NCBI GenBank assembly: GCA_017987115.1 | Contig: JAGNUG010000021.1 | Location: forward strand, 1-43,123 | Length of the DNA stretch: 43,123 nucleotides | Source of the DNA: Flavobacteriales bacterium | GTDB taxonomy: Bacteria > Bacteroidota > Bacteroidia > Flavobacteriales_F > PHOS-HE28 | Reading direction: 5' to 3' | Shown: piece by piece, positions 1-8,725 of the stretch | Layout: each line of letters starts with the position of its first letter | Numbering within the stretch: position 1 is the first letter of the stretch | Notes under the pieces: model-generated | Databases searched by the model: none | What the model saw: the letters and a program-made list of their open reading frames with translations, nothing else | What the model was told of the DNA's origin: nothing | Program-made: the position numbers and the translations under genes

Positions 1-568
1 CCTTATAGTCGTGTTCGATGTATTCCTGACTGTAAGAGAAACGACCTAACATCATCTTTGCCCGTACCGCACTGAAGGCACCGTCACTCCCAAAAACAAC
101 ATCTGCTCGGACGCTTAACGGCTCAGAGGCGCTCTTATCCGCTTGAAAGTAACAGGTACCATTTTCAAGATCAACATCCATACACCGCTCATTGAAGTGT
201 AACGTCACGTTCGGCAACTTCTCTGCTTCGGTGAGCAAACGACGATTGAGTTCACCCCGGCTTACACTAAAGATCGCTTTGTTCTCGATGCTGTAGGGCA
301 CTTTGTTCAAGTTGCCTTCTCGATCATGCATCATGCGCGCATAAACGGGCACAACGATCTCTTTCACGGCTTGGTCCACACCGGCTGCTTTCAATGCGGT
401 CCAGCCGCGATGACTTACGACCAGGTTGATGCTCCGTCCAGCATAGACATCGGTCTTGCGTGGATCAGCGCGGCGTTCGTACACATTGATCTTATGCCCG
501 CGCTTTGCAAGAAAGATGGCGAGCAGGCTACCTACCAATCCGCCGCCTACAATGGTAATGTTCTTCAT
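1..568 (-). CDS. kmo: Kynurenine 3-monooxygenase, partial (C-terminus beyond left edge)
   Basis: FAD-dependent hydroxylation of L-kynurenine to 3-hydroxykynurenine in tryptophan catabolism and NAD synthesis. The minus strand from the ATG at 566-568 reads without a stop to the window edge (189 codons). It begins MKNITIVGGGLVGSLLA, a Rossmann dinucleotide-binding motif (GGGLVG near residues 8-13) ending in YERR, followed by RSINLVVSHRG, typical of aromatic-ring flavoprotein hydroxylases of the KMO family. The gene lies 107 bp downstream of kynureninase, the next enzyme of the same pathway, on the same strand, which supports kmo over other flavin hydroxylases. The substrate-binding and C-terminal parts are not visible. 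Confidence 0.9.
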   Translation of the reverse strand, partial: MKNITIVGGGLVGSLLAIFLAKRGHKINVYERRADPRKTDVYAGRSINLVVSHRGWTALKAAGVDQAVKEIVVPVYARMMHDREGNLNKVPYSIENKAIFSVSRGELNRRLLTEAEKLPNVTLHFNERCMDVDLENGTCYFQADKSASEPLSVRADVVFGSDGAFSAVRAKMMLGRFSYSQEYIEHDYK

Positions 569-675
569 TAACTATTACTTTATCTACGCTACAGCTAAAA
601 CGTCCAAGATCAGTGCACTCCCCCTATGCCGCATGTCGACCCAGTGGGTCGAGGATACGGGTGCGACATGCACGA

Positions 676-1956
676 TCAGCGCGACACGTCCAAGCATTCC
701 GTCAATATTTTTCCGAACCGATACACATCCTCGAACGAGTTATAAAGCGGCACAGGTGCCATGCGGATCACATTTGGTTCGCGCCAATCCGCAATTACTC
801 CACCCTCGGTAAGATCATCGAACAACGACTTGCCTTTACCATGTGCCAACACGCTCAATTGCGCTCCGCGTTGTTTCGGATCGCTCGGCGTGATGATCTC
901 TAATTTCGTGTTCGTGGCTTTTGCGACTTCTCCAATAATGAACGCCAAATACGTTGTAAGCTGTTCGCTCTTTGCACGCAATCCGGACATACCAGCACGA
1001 TCGAATTGTTCCAATGCTACACGATGCACGGCCATGCTCAACACAGGCGCATTGCTCACCTGCCATGCCTCCGCCGTAGGAATGGGCTTGAAGACAGGCT
1101 CCATTTTGAATCGGTCTTTCTTATCGTGTCCCCACCAGCCGGCGAACATTGGTAAGCCTTTACCGTGATGCCTTTCATGCACGAATACACTGGCTACACT
1201 TCCGGGTCCGCTGTTCAGGTATTTGTAACTGCACCAACAAGCGAAATCCGCATTCCAATCGTGCAAATTCATTTTGAGATTACCAGCGGCATGAGCCAGA
1301 TCGAACCCTGCGACCGCACCTACTTTATGCGCCGCTTCGGTGATCGCTTTCATGTCGAATGCTTGTCCGGTATAAAAATTCACCCCACCGAAACAGACGA
1401 GTGCAAGTTCACTTCCAAGTTCTTTGATCTTCGCGACAATGTCCTCCGTGCGTAAACAATGCTCACCCTTGCGTGGTTTCACTTCTACAAGATCGGTCTT
1501 CGCTTTACCACCATGAAAAGCGATCTGTGAGGCAAATGCGTAGGTATCACTTGGGAACGGTCGTTGCTCGGTAAGGATCTTTACGCGCTTACCTTTTGGT
1601 CTGAAGAAGGAAACCAACAAGAAATGCAGGTTACTCGTGAGTTGGTTCATCACGACCACTTCGCTCTTCTTTGCCCCGACCAGCTGAGCAGCACTTTTGT
1701 TCAACTCCTCGTGATAGCTGAGCCAAGGATGCTTTGCATGGAAATGCCCTTCCACACCGAATTTTGCCCAATCATCCAATTCTTGTTTCAACGCACCTGC
1801 GGCAGCTTTCGGTTGCAACCCAAGCGAGTTTCCAGTGAAGTAGATCACGGGGTTACCGTTCAGTTTTGGGAATAGGAATTCATCGCGAAACGAGCGCAAT
1901 GGATCCGCCTTGTCCAAGGCCTTAGTAAATGCCAATGTATTTTGAAAAGCGTTCAT
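676..1956 (-). CDS. kynU: Kynureninase
   Basis: PLP enzyme that splits 3-hydroxykynurenine (or kynurenine) into 3-hydroxyanthranilate (or anthranilate) and alanine. At 426 residues it is full length for the family. Visible family features are TGNSLGLQPK near residue 41, the aspartate-containing GFDLAHAAGN segment (217-226), and the PLP lysine in CSYKYLNSGPGS (K245). It lies 25 bp downstream of the UbiA-like gene and upstream of kmo on the same strand, so the enzymes are probably co-transcribed. Together they would carry kynurenine to 3-hydroxyanthranilate, the quinolinate/NAD branch. No tryptophan dioxygenase or kynurenine formamidase is in the window. Confidence 0.95.
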   Translation of the reverse strand: MNAFQNTLAFTKALDKADPLRSFRDEFLFPKLNGNPVIYFTGNSLGLQPKAAAGALKQELDDWAKFGVEGHFHAKHPWLSYHEELNKSAAQLVGAKKSEVVVMNQLTSNLHFLLVSFFRPKGKRVKILTEQRPFPSDTYAFASQIAFHGGKAKTDLVEVKPRKGEHCLRTEDIVAKIKELGSELALVCFGGVNFYTGQAFDMKAITEAAHKVGAVAGFDLAHAAGNLKMNLHDWNADFACWCSYKYLNSGPGSVASVFVHERHHGKGLPMFAGWWGHDKKDRFKMEPVFKPIPTAEAWQVSNAPVLSMAVHRVALEQFDRAGMSGLRAKSEQLTTYLAFIIGEVAKATNTKLEIITPSDPKQRGAQLSVLAHGKGKSLFDDLTEGGVIADWREPNVIRMAPVPLYNSFEDVYRFGKILTECLDVSR

Positions 1957-1981
1957 AGTAGGTCCTCAAATGTAGGTGGCA

Positions 1982-2971
1982 CTATTTGAAAATGCTTCCT
2001 ATCCAACCGAGCAATGGGATCAAGAGTAGCGCTCCATCCAGCCAGACCTTATAGTACCATTCATTCGTTCCCGGCTTAGCGCGTGCAATAATGAATGCCG
2101 TCAACACCAGACCGGACAGTGGTAATACGTCCATGAGATCCAACGCTTGACCATTTCTATCCGGATCTTCGAGTACATGGCTCAAATACATGGATATGAT
2201 GTAGAACGCGCACCACGGCACCAATAGAATGATGGCCAACAACTTTGTCCCTGTTACACCGAACACTTGCGGGAATGTTCTTAGGCCACGGTCATCATGA
2301 TCAACATCGGCGATATCATACGTAGCGGTAATAGCAAGGAAGAATGCGAATTGCGGTATCGCGATCCATTTCAGCATTTCTCGTTCGACGACAAAAACAA
2401 CATCAGCAGAAAGACCGATCGTTACCAACGTACAAACACCTGCGATCAATGGCGCTTTAAGGAAAGGGATATTCCTTAGGCCGATGGAACTACCTTTTTT
2501 ATTGCGCAAGGGAGTAAGGTAGAGTGCTACCAACACGGCCGCCACCAATGTCCATCTACCGAATACGAAATGTAAAGGATAGACCGCGAACAACGAAATA
2601 ACGGCCCCACAGATCGTTATCATGGTCATGATCGACCTATTCTGGATAACCCAATTAATGTGAGGCGATGGGATCGGGTGTGGCTCCAATGATCGCAGGA
2701 TCCGCATGGTTCCGTATGCAGCGATCAGTCCCGCACCTATTGCCAATGCAGGACGAAGGGCTGAAAAGCCGAACAACTCTCCCATCCATAGCACTTGGGC
2801 GGCCATACCAATTGCTAGCCAGAAATGTGAGTAGATCAGGAATCGCAACGCTTTGAATGGCAACTGATCCTCAGTCGAATAAACGTTTGGCGTGCTCGTT
2901 TCAGGACTTATTTCCAAAGGACCGATCATTGAACCCGGATCATGCAGAACAAAGGTGATACTTTGTACCAC
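1982..2971 (-). CDS. UbiA-like polytopic membrane protein
   Basis: A 329-residue protein with about eight hydrophobic segments. The stretch TYDIADVDHDDRGLRTFPQVFG (about 217-238) resembles the second Asp-rich motif of UbiA prenyltransferases, followed by the usual aromatic/Gly context. The first Asp-rich motif (NDxxDxxxD) expected near residues 85-110 is not recognisable; that region reads RILRSLEPHPIPSPHINWVIQN. Fold membership is likely, but prenyltransferase activity is uncertain. The start used is GTG at 2971; an in-frame ATG at 2929 (residue 15) is a good alternative. It sits between a small exported protein and kynU in one minus-strand operon. A link to kynurenine metabolism is inferred from position only. 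Confidence 0.7.
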   Translation of the reverse strand: MVQSITFVLHDPGSMIGPLEISPETSTPNVYSTEDQLPFKALRFLIYSHFWLAIGMAAQVLWMGELFGFSALRPALAIGAGLIAAYGTMRILRSLEPHPIPSPHINWVIQNRSIMTMITICGAVISLFAVYPLHFVFGRWTLVAAVLVALYLTPLRNKKGSSIGLRNIPFLKAPLIAGVCTLVTIGLSADVVFVVEREMLKWIAIPQFAFFLAITATYDIADVDHDDRGLRTFPQVFGVTGTKLLAIILLVPWCAFYIISMYLSHVLEDPDRNGQALDLMDVLPLSGLVLTAFIIARAKPGTNEWYYKVWLDGALLLIPLLGWIGSIFK

Positions 2972-2996
2972 ACCTTATAGACCCCTTGGTGCGATA

Positions 2997-3632
2997 CTAA
3001 TATCCGTCCAAATTCGGATTGATGATCAGTTGTCTCACAGCTAACCCTACAACTACACCTGCTGCAGTGGAGATCAGTGTTCTAATGATGCGTTTGGACT
3101 TTCCCACCTTAGCGTATCCCATAGCGTAATACTCATCACCTTCCATGATGGGATCCGTGATGGAACCCGGCGTGACATGAACACGCGGTAACGCCATGGC
3201 ACCCGAATATAACGGAGGTAGAAATAGTGAATTCACTTCAAGGTTCAGGCCGATGGTGACACCTGCTCCAACAACAAAACCACCGACCATTGGCCAGAAG
3301 GGTTTGTAACCTGCACGTGCATCCTGTTCCCCTTTAATGAACCAACGCATTTGATCAATGGAAAGGTCATTCCCGAATGCGGAGTCATAGAAATACCATA
3401 TGCGTTCGCGCCCAATACTATCCGTTACGGAGAAGACCTCTTCGGTCGGGATCTCCCGAACTTTCAACTTCCCTTTACGCAACGTCTGATAACGGACCTC
3501 CAGGGAACTTTGACCAACGATCTTTGCTGGGATGACCTGACCATTCATCATCTGGATCATTTCCTGAGCGTTGATGATGGTGCCGAAGCAAACAAAACAG
3601 ATAAGAAGAATGAACCGTCGTATATCGCACAT
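2997..3632 (-). CDS. Exported hypothetical protein with C-terminal hydrophobic segment
   Basis: I do not recognise this 211-residue protein. The ATG at 3632 is chosen over an upstream in-frame ATG at 3683 because it gives a clear signal peptide (MCDIRRFILLICFVCFGTII, then NAQ) and lies just downstream of a TATCTTTG box. The region after the signal has the look of a small beta-rich domain (MMNGQVIPAKIVGQSSLEVR), with QDARAGYKPFWPMVGGFVVGAG in the middle. The second half has two Gly/Val-rich hydrophobic stretches, the last being TLISTAAGVVVGLAVRQLII. Such small envelope proteins are common in Bacteroidota. It is first in the operon with the UbiA-like gene, kynU and kmo, with 25 bp to the next gene. 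Confidence 0.75.
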   Translation of the reverse strand: MCDIRRFILLICFVCFGTIINAQEMIQMMNGQVIPAKIVGQSSLEVRYQTLRKGKLKVREIPTEEVFSVTDSIGRERIWYFYDSAFGNDLSIDQMRWFIKGEQDARAGYKPFWPMVGGFVVGAGVTIGLNLEVNSLFLPPLYSGAMALPRVHVTPGSITDPIMEGDEYYAMGYAKVGKSKRIIRTLISTAAGVVVGLAVRQLIINPNLDGY

Positions 3633-3645
3633 GGTCGTTGGCGGC

Positions 3646-3653
3646 CAAAGATA
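3646..3653 (-). promoter_or_regulatory. -7 box TATCTTTG for the kynurenine operon
   Basis: The minus strand reads TATCTTTG, an exact match to the Bacteroidota sigma-ABfrA -7 element TAnnTTTG, 13 bases before the ATG at 3632. Transcription would start only a few bases before the start codon, giving a very short leader. I see no convincing -33 TTG at the usual distance. Confidence 0.55.
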
Positions 3654-3721
3654 GCGGTCCGCTTGAACCTTGACATTGGTCATGTTGAGCGTTTGATCGC
3701 GAAGCGCACCGGTTCGCCCGG

Positions 3722-3729
3722 TATATTTG
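3722..3729 (+). promoter_or_regulatory. -7 box TATATTTG for gcvP
   Basis: TATATTTG matches TAnnTTTG exactly and ends 22 bases before the gcvP ATG. A TTTG lies at 3692-3695, but the gap of 26 bp is longer than the usual 19-21. The leader is too short for a glycine riboswitch. Confidence 0.5.
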
Positions 3730-3751
3730 CAAACTATTTCAAAGTTGAATT

Positions 3752-6622
3752 ATGACCCCCGCCACCTATCAAGAGCGCCACATCGGCCCCAATGCGAAAG
3801 CCACATCCGAAATGTTGACCGCCATTGGTGTGGCCTCATTGGATGAATTGATCGACCGTACCGTACCCAGCCGGATCCGTTCGCCGAAGCCATTGGACGT
3901 TGGACCGGCATTAACGGAGCGCGAGCATCTGGATCGGATGCAAGAGCTTGGCGCGTTGAACAAGGTGTTCCGGAGCTACATCGGCTTAGGGTACAGCGGC
4001 ACCCTTTTACCGCCTCCCATTCAACGGAACGTGTTTGAGAATCCAGGCTGGTACACAGCTTACACGCCCTATCAAGCGGAGATCTCACAAGGACGGTTGG
4101 AAGCGTTGTTGAATTTCCAAACCATGACCAGTGATCTGACAGGGTTACCGATCTCGAACGCGTCACTGTTGGATGAAGCAACAGCGATCGGCGAAGCCAT
4201 GCACATGTTGCACGCGGCTCGACCAAAAGAATTGACGGGAGCAAAAAAATTCTTTGCGGACAATGGTCTATATCCACAGAACATTGAGGTACTCAAAACC
4301 CGTTGCGTTCCGATCGGGGTGGAATTGGTCGTTGGCGATGTGAAGAACTTTACGCCTGATGGTTCCTACTTTGGTATTGCGCTTCAGTACCCGTCCTTGG
4401 ATGGCGGAGTGCATGACCATCGCTCACTTGTGGAGAAAGCAAAAAAAGCAGGTGTCCGAATAGCGGTTTGCGCGGATCTTCTCGCCCTGACATTGTTGAC
4501 GCCGCCGGGCGAATGGGGAGCCGATGTCTGTGTTGGAAATACGCAACGATTCGGTGTCCCTATGGGTTATGGAGGGCCGCATGCTGCCTTCTTTGCGACT
4601 ACGGAAGAATTCAAACGGATCCTTCCTGGTCGTATCATTGGTGTAAGTCAGGATCGTCGTGGCCAAAGCGCATTGCGTATGGCACTGCAGACCCGCGAAC
4701 AACATATCCGCAGAGATAAGGCTACCAGCAATATTTGCACTGCCCAAGCTCTGTTGGCTGTAATGGCCAGCATGTATGCAGTGTACCATGGACCGGACGG
4801 GCTGAAGCGCATTGCGCATAATGTTCATGAACGAACACACCGTTTAGTAGTGGCTGCAAACAAGTTAGGCTACGAACTGGTGAACCACGTGTATTTCGAT
4901 ACCGTAACATTCAATCTACCTGCAACCTCATCGATCGAGAAAGTGAGATCTTCAGCAGAGTCAAGAGGTATCAACTTCAGGTATGGAAAGGACAAGTTCA
5001 CGATCGCATTCGATGAGACAGTAAGGTATGAGGATGTGAATGATGTGATCGCTTCATTAGCCGAGGCATGTGGTGAAAAAGCATTCCCATGCGCAAGTCA
5101 AGGAGCACCAACCGTGCTTCCGGAATATGTTCAGCGACATAGCCGCTTCATGGAACATCCGGTCTTCAACTCGTACCATACTGAGCTTGAAATGCAGCGG
5201 TACATCAAGAAGTTGGAGAACAAGGATTTCAGCTTGATGCACGGAATGATCCCGTTGGGTTCATGCACGATGAAGTTGAATGCTGCGAGCACATTGATCC
5301 CGCTGAGCTGGCCGGAATGGGCGAATATCCACCCGTTCGTACCAGTGGAACAAACAGCAGGATATCAACAGGTCTTCGAAGAACTGAGCGATGCATTAGC
5401 GAAGGCTACTGGTTTTACCGGGGTAAGCCTACAACCGAATAGTGGAGCACAAGGTGAATATGCCGGACTGCTTACGATACGCGCCTTCCATGAAGCGAAT
5501 GGCGACCTGAAGCGGAACGTTGCGTTGATCCCGAGCAGTGCACATGGAACCAATCCAGCAAGTGCGGTCATGGCAGGGATGCAGGTAGTTGTTGTAAAGG
5601 CTGATGAAGAAGGCCATGTGGATACCGTTGACCTCAAGGCAAAAGCAGAGCAATACAAGGACACGCTATCGTGTTTAATGATAACCTACCCGAGCACACA
5701 CGGCGTGTACGAAAAAGGGATCCGTGATATTACCGGTACGATCCATGCCAACGGCGGTCTGGTCTATATGGATGGTGCGAATATGAATGCGCAGGTCGGT
5801 CTCACAAGTCCGGGTGAAATAGGAGCGGATGTTTGCCATTTGAACCTGCACAAGACCTTTGCAATTCCGCATGGTGGAGGAGGCCCAGGCATGGGTCCGA
5901 TCTGTGTGAATGACAAACTGAAGCCGTTCCTACCAGGACATCCATTGATCAAGACCGGCGGAAATAAAGCAGTGTCCGCGGTCAGTGCAGCGCCATGGGG
6001 AAGTTCGTTGATCCTCTTGATCAGCTACGGTTACATTAAGATGCTTGGCGGAAAAGGACTAACTGATGCAACGCGTTATGCGATCCTGAATGCCAACTAC
6101 CTGAAAGTGAAACTGGCGGATCACTACCCTATTCTATACACTGGAGATGAGGGAATGGTAGCACATGAAATGATCTTGGATTGCAGAGGATTCAAACGCA
6201 CGTCGGGTATTGAGGTCGAGGATATTGCGAAACGTCTGATGGATCACGGATTCCATGCCCCTACTGTAAGTTTTCCGGTTGCTGGCACCTTGATGGTAGA
6301 GCCCACCGAAAGTGAAGGAAAGCCTGAACTGGATCGCTTCATTGAGGCCATGATCAATATCCGCAAAGAGATCGCGGAAGTAGAGAATGGGAACGCGGAT
6401 AAATTGGACAATGTTCTGAAAATGGCTCCGCATACGAGTAGCGAGATCAGTGCTGATAGTTGGTCGCACCCTTATGGCAGGGAAAAGGCCGCATACCCGA
6501 TGAATAGCATGCACGACTGGAAATACTGGCCTACAGCTAGCCGTGTGGATAGCGCATATGGTGATCGCAATTTGGTATGTACATGTCCACCGATCGAGGA
6601 TTACGCCACTGTTGAGGTGTGA
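3752..6622 (+). CDS. gcvP: Glycine dehydrogenase (decarboxylating), P-protein
   Basis: P-protein of the glycine cleavage system: PLP-dependent decarboxylation of glycine and transfer of the aminomethyl group to the lipoyl H-protein. At 956 residues it is the single-chain form, not the split gcvPA/gcvPB. The N-terminal half opens with RHIGPNAKATSEML and carries the GYSGTLLPPPIQRNVFENP region. The C-terminal catalytic half has GMIPLGSCTMKLNA, GANMNAQVGL and the PLP lysine in HLNLHKTFAIPHGGGGPGMG (K701). The H- and T-protein genes are not in the window. It is transcribed divergently from the kynurenine operon from a 119-bp intergenic region. Confidence 0.97.
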   Translation: MTPATYQERHIGPNAKATSEMLTAIGVASLDELIDRTVPSRIRSPKPLDVGPALTEREHLDRMQELGALNKVFRSYIGLGYSGTLLPPPIQRNVFENPGWYTAYTPYQAEISQGRLEALLNFQTMTSDLTGLPISNASLLDEATAIGEAMHMLHAARPKELTGAKKFFADNGLYPQNIEVLKTRCVPIGVELVVGDVKNFTPDGSYFGIALQYPSLDGGVHDHRSLVEKAKKAGVRIAVCADLLALTLLTPPGEWGADVCVGNTQRFGVPMGYGGPHAAFFATTEEFKRILPGRIIGVSQDRRGQSALRMALQTREQHIRRDKATSNICTAQALLAVMASMYAVYHGPDGLKRIAHNVHERTHRLVVAANKLGYELVNHVYFDTVTFNLPATSSIEKVRSSAESRGINFRYGKDKFTIAFDETVRYEDVNDVIASLAEACGEKAFPCASQGAPTVLPEYVQRHSRFMEHPVFNSYHTELEMQRYIKKLENKDFSLMHGMIPLGSCTMKLNAASTLIPLSWPEWANIHPFVPVEQTAGYQQVFEELSDALAKATGFTGVSLQPNSGAQGEYAGLLTIRAFHEANGDLKRNVALIPSSAHGTNPASAVMAGMQVVVVKADEEGHVDTVDLKAKAEQYKDTLSCLMITYPSTHGVYEKGIRDITGTIHANGGLVYMDGANMNAQVGLTSPGEIGADVCHLNLHKTFAIPHGGGGPGMGPICVNDKLKPFLPGHPLIKTGGNKAVSAVSAAPWGSSLILLISYGYIKMLGGKGLTDATRYAILNANYLKVKLADHYPILYTGDEGMVAHEMILDCRGFKRTSGIEVEDIAKRLMDHGFHAPTVSFPVAGTLMVEPTESEGKPELDRFIEAMINIRKEIAEVENGNADKLDNVLKMAPHTSSEISADSWSHPYGREKAAYPMNSMHDWKYWPTASRVDSAYGDRNLVCTCPPIEDYATVEV

Positions 6623-6718
6623 ACCTATTCTGGACCCACATACGTGCAGAACGCTTTGCTCTAGCTCCTCTCTCAACAAGTTGAATTGTGGATCAGAGGC
6701 AAACCGCTCGCTAACCGG

Positions 6719-6726
6719 TACTTTCG
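6719..6726 (+). promoter_or_regulatory. Possible -7 box TACTTTCG
   Basis: TACTTTCG differs from TAnnTTTG by one base and lies 19 bases before the ATG at 6746. The same TAnnTTCG form recurs upstream of at least three other genes here (12330, 34779, 39078). Confidence 0.35.
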
Positions 6727-6745
6727 CGCCGTGATAATCCATACC

Positions 6746-8533
6746 ATGCCGATCAGATCAATTTTCTTCATCGCACTATGCACATTGCTAAGCGTAACGA
6801 ACAGCGCCTATGGGCAAGCTGAAGCGAGAGCACAAGCCTGCTTTTTTGAGCAGAACTTCGAGAATGGATTGCCAGGTGATTGGGACTTCGGCAACATGGT
6901 TGAGCAACAGACCGATAATGGCGTTGGCCTCGGAGAATTCGTTCCAGCTTGGAACGTTGGATCTACAGCACAACTGAACGGCAGCAGCTATTTCCCGGTA
7001 CCGAACGTACCGAATGGCAATTCATTTCTCATGGCGAACGATGATATAGCGCCATGTAATTGTGACATGAACGATGTGATCGCAACCACACCTGTGATCG
7101 ACCTCAGCGCTCGTTCGCAAGTGTCTTTCTCTTGCCGTACATTCAATGAAATGAATCTTGGGGCTGGTTATGCGATCATACAAGCAACCCCTAATGGAGT
7201 GGATTGGGATACGTTGCTCACCATTCCAGCTATCGAAGATGAATGGCAGAACATCTGGTTGGACCTAAGTACCTACGATGGAACAACGAACTTTCAACTA
7301 CGATTCCGGTGGAGTGACGGCGGTGGTTGGGCCAGTGGATTCGCATTGGACGATGTTTGCCTACGCGAGGCATTCGTGCATGACCTTACGGTGGTCAAAG
7401 CGTACACACATGATATAAGTATTGGACCATTCGTCAATGGCGACCAAAGCTTACGTTATGGGCAGATCCCTTTGGAGCAGGTCGCTCCGATGATCGTTTC
7501 GGCTGAAGTATTGAACACAGGAACCACGACCGAGGCTGTTATTGCGACTGTTACGATCTGGCAGAATGGGGCGGAAGTTTTCAGTGTCTCGCCGCAGCCA
7601 ATTGGCGATCTCGATCCTGGCGAACGGCTCATTGCTTCCATTGAAACTGGTTGGGTACCGACCTCAACGGGTGACGTGGAAGTACGCATTGATGTTCAGC
7701 CTGTTGAAACGGATGTGGACCTTTCCGATAATCTGGGTACTGCTTCTTTGCGCATCACAGGCCAAGGCTGGGATAATGGATATTCCGTTATGGCGGCAGA
7801 TGAAGATAACATCACAGGGGAAGTGGGAAACAGTGAGCAATTCGTGGCTACGGTCCGAATGGAAGTTGCCAATTCCGGAGGCACGATCAGTGGGATCAGT
7901 ATATCGCTGAGTGCATCCTCAGCCATTGGTGAGGAGATCCGGGCGATCCTCATGGATGGCAATCTGGCGTTCTTGGACACCTCTTTTCGACATGTAATTA
8001 CGCAGGAAGACCTGAACACAGCTGCAGCATATGGCTTGCTGTACCTTCCATTGTCCGACCCTATGGAACGTGGATCCGGTGATTATTTTGCAGGCATTCA
8101 ACATTTAACCACTGACAGTAGCGAATATGTTGGTGTATACACCAGTGGAACGCGACCGTTAGGTGCAAATGCCGTTCTACAGGGCGCCACATTCGAAGTG
8201 AACTATATCATGGAAACTCCGATCGTCCGGATACATTTTGCTGAATACCCTGTTGGTGTTAATGAAATTGACCCAAGCGAAGACCACGCATTGCACGTGT
8301 ATCCTGTTCCAATGAGCGATCACGGTAAGATCCAGGTTGACTTCACGGGACCTGCGGACTTGTTGGTGTTGGATGCATCTGGTCGCTTGGTCGAGAAGCG
8401 GACCCTCGGTTACTTAGGAATATCCAAAGAACGGATCGACCTGGACGTTAGCACCTTGTCCACTGGGATCTATACAGTGATCGTGCGCGGCGAAAGGAGC
8501 CAAGCAACGGGTAAGGTCATTGTTTCTCGGTAG
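6746..8533 (+). CDS. Secreted T9SS protein, choice-of-anchor J type
   Basis: A 595-residue secreted protein. The ATG at 6746 is preferred over one at 6686 because it starts a normal signal peptide (MPIRSIFFIALCTLLSVTNS, then AYGQ). Residues about 32-210 (CFFEQNFENGLPGDWDF to DDVCLRE) have the jelly-roll pattern of the cleaved-adhesin/choice-of-anchor J domain. A CARDB-like Ig segment follows (VSAEVLNTGTTTEAVIATVT). The last 75 or so residues (YPVPMSDHGKIQVDF to GKVIVSR) are a type A T9SS sorting domain. Export is therefore through Sec and then T9SS to the cell surface or medium. The function is not known. The next gene downstream has the same architecture, suggesting tandem paralogues. Confidence 0.85.
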   Translation: MPIRSIFFIALCTLLSVTNSAYGQAEARAQACFFEQNFENGLPGDWDFGNMVEQQTDNGVGLGEFVPAWNVGSTAQLNGSSYFPVPNVPNGNSFLMANDDIAPCNCDMNDVIATTPVIDLSARSQVSFSCRTFNEMNLGAGYAIIQATPNGVDWDTLLTIPAIEDEWQNIWLDLSTYDGTTNFQLRFRWSDGGGWASGFALDDVCLREAFVHDLTVVKAYTHDISIGPFVNGDQSLRYGQIPLEQVAPMIVSAEVLNTGTTTEAVIATVTIWQNGAEVFSVSPQPIGDLDPGERLIASIETGWVPTSTGDVEVRIDVQPVETDVDLSDNLGTASLRITGQGWDNGYSVMAADEDNITGEVGNSEQFVATVRMEVANSGGTISGISISLSASSAIGEEIRAILMDGNLAFLDTSFRHVITQEDLNTAAAYGLLYLPLSDPMERGSGDYFAGIQHLTTDSSEYVGVYTSGTRPLGANAVLQGATFEVNYIMETPIVRIHFAEYPVGVNEIDPSEDHALHVYPVPMSDHGKIQVDFTGPADLLVLDASGRLVEKRTLGYLGISKERIDLDVSTLSTGIYTVIVRGERSQATGKVIVSR

Positions 8534-8725
8534 GATCCGATCTGTTGGAAGGATCGGCAAGGACCGCTTTCTGATCGGAAACGACCGTTCCCCGTTCCTG
8601 TGGTCCACAAAGTCAGATTTTCCTTGTTCATCGTACCATTTCAAGAATATCCGAAGATCTGGAAAGACCGATCTCTGTAACTTAGTCCGCTCGAAAGTGT
8701 CTTTAGAACAAAAACAAATCACAAC
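8534..8725. other. Intergenic region between two T9SS genes
   Basis: This 192-bp gap holds a short hairpin, CCGATC at 8537-8542 pairing with GATCGG at 8552-8557, without a following T-run, so it is a poor terminator. A TAACTTAG at 8678-8685 loosely resembles a -7 box. Its small ORFs look like chance frames. Confidence 0.4.

Noticed and set aside
3633-3751. Glycine riboswitch before gcvP
   Set aside because: The gap is 119 bp and the -7 box leaves a leader of about 17 bases, too short for the aptamer; no conserved glycine riboswitch segments are seen.
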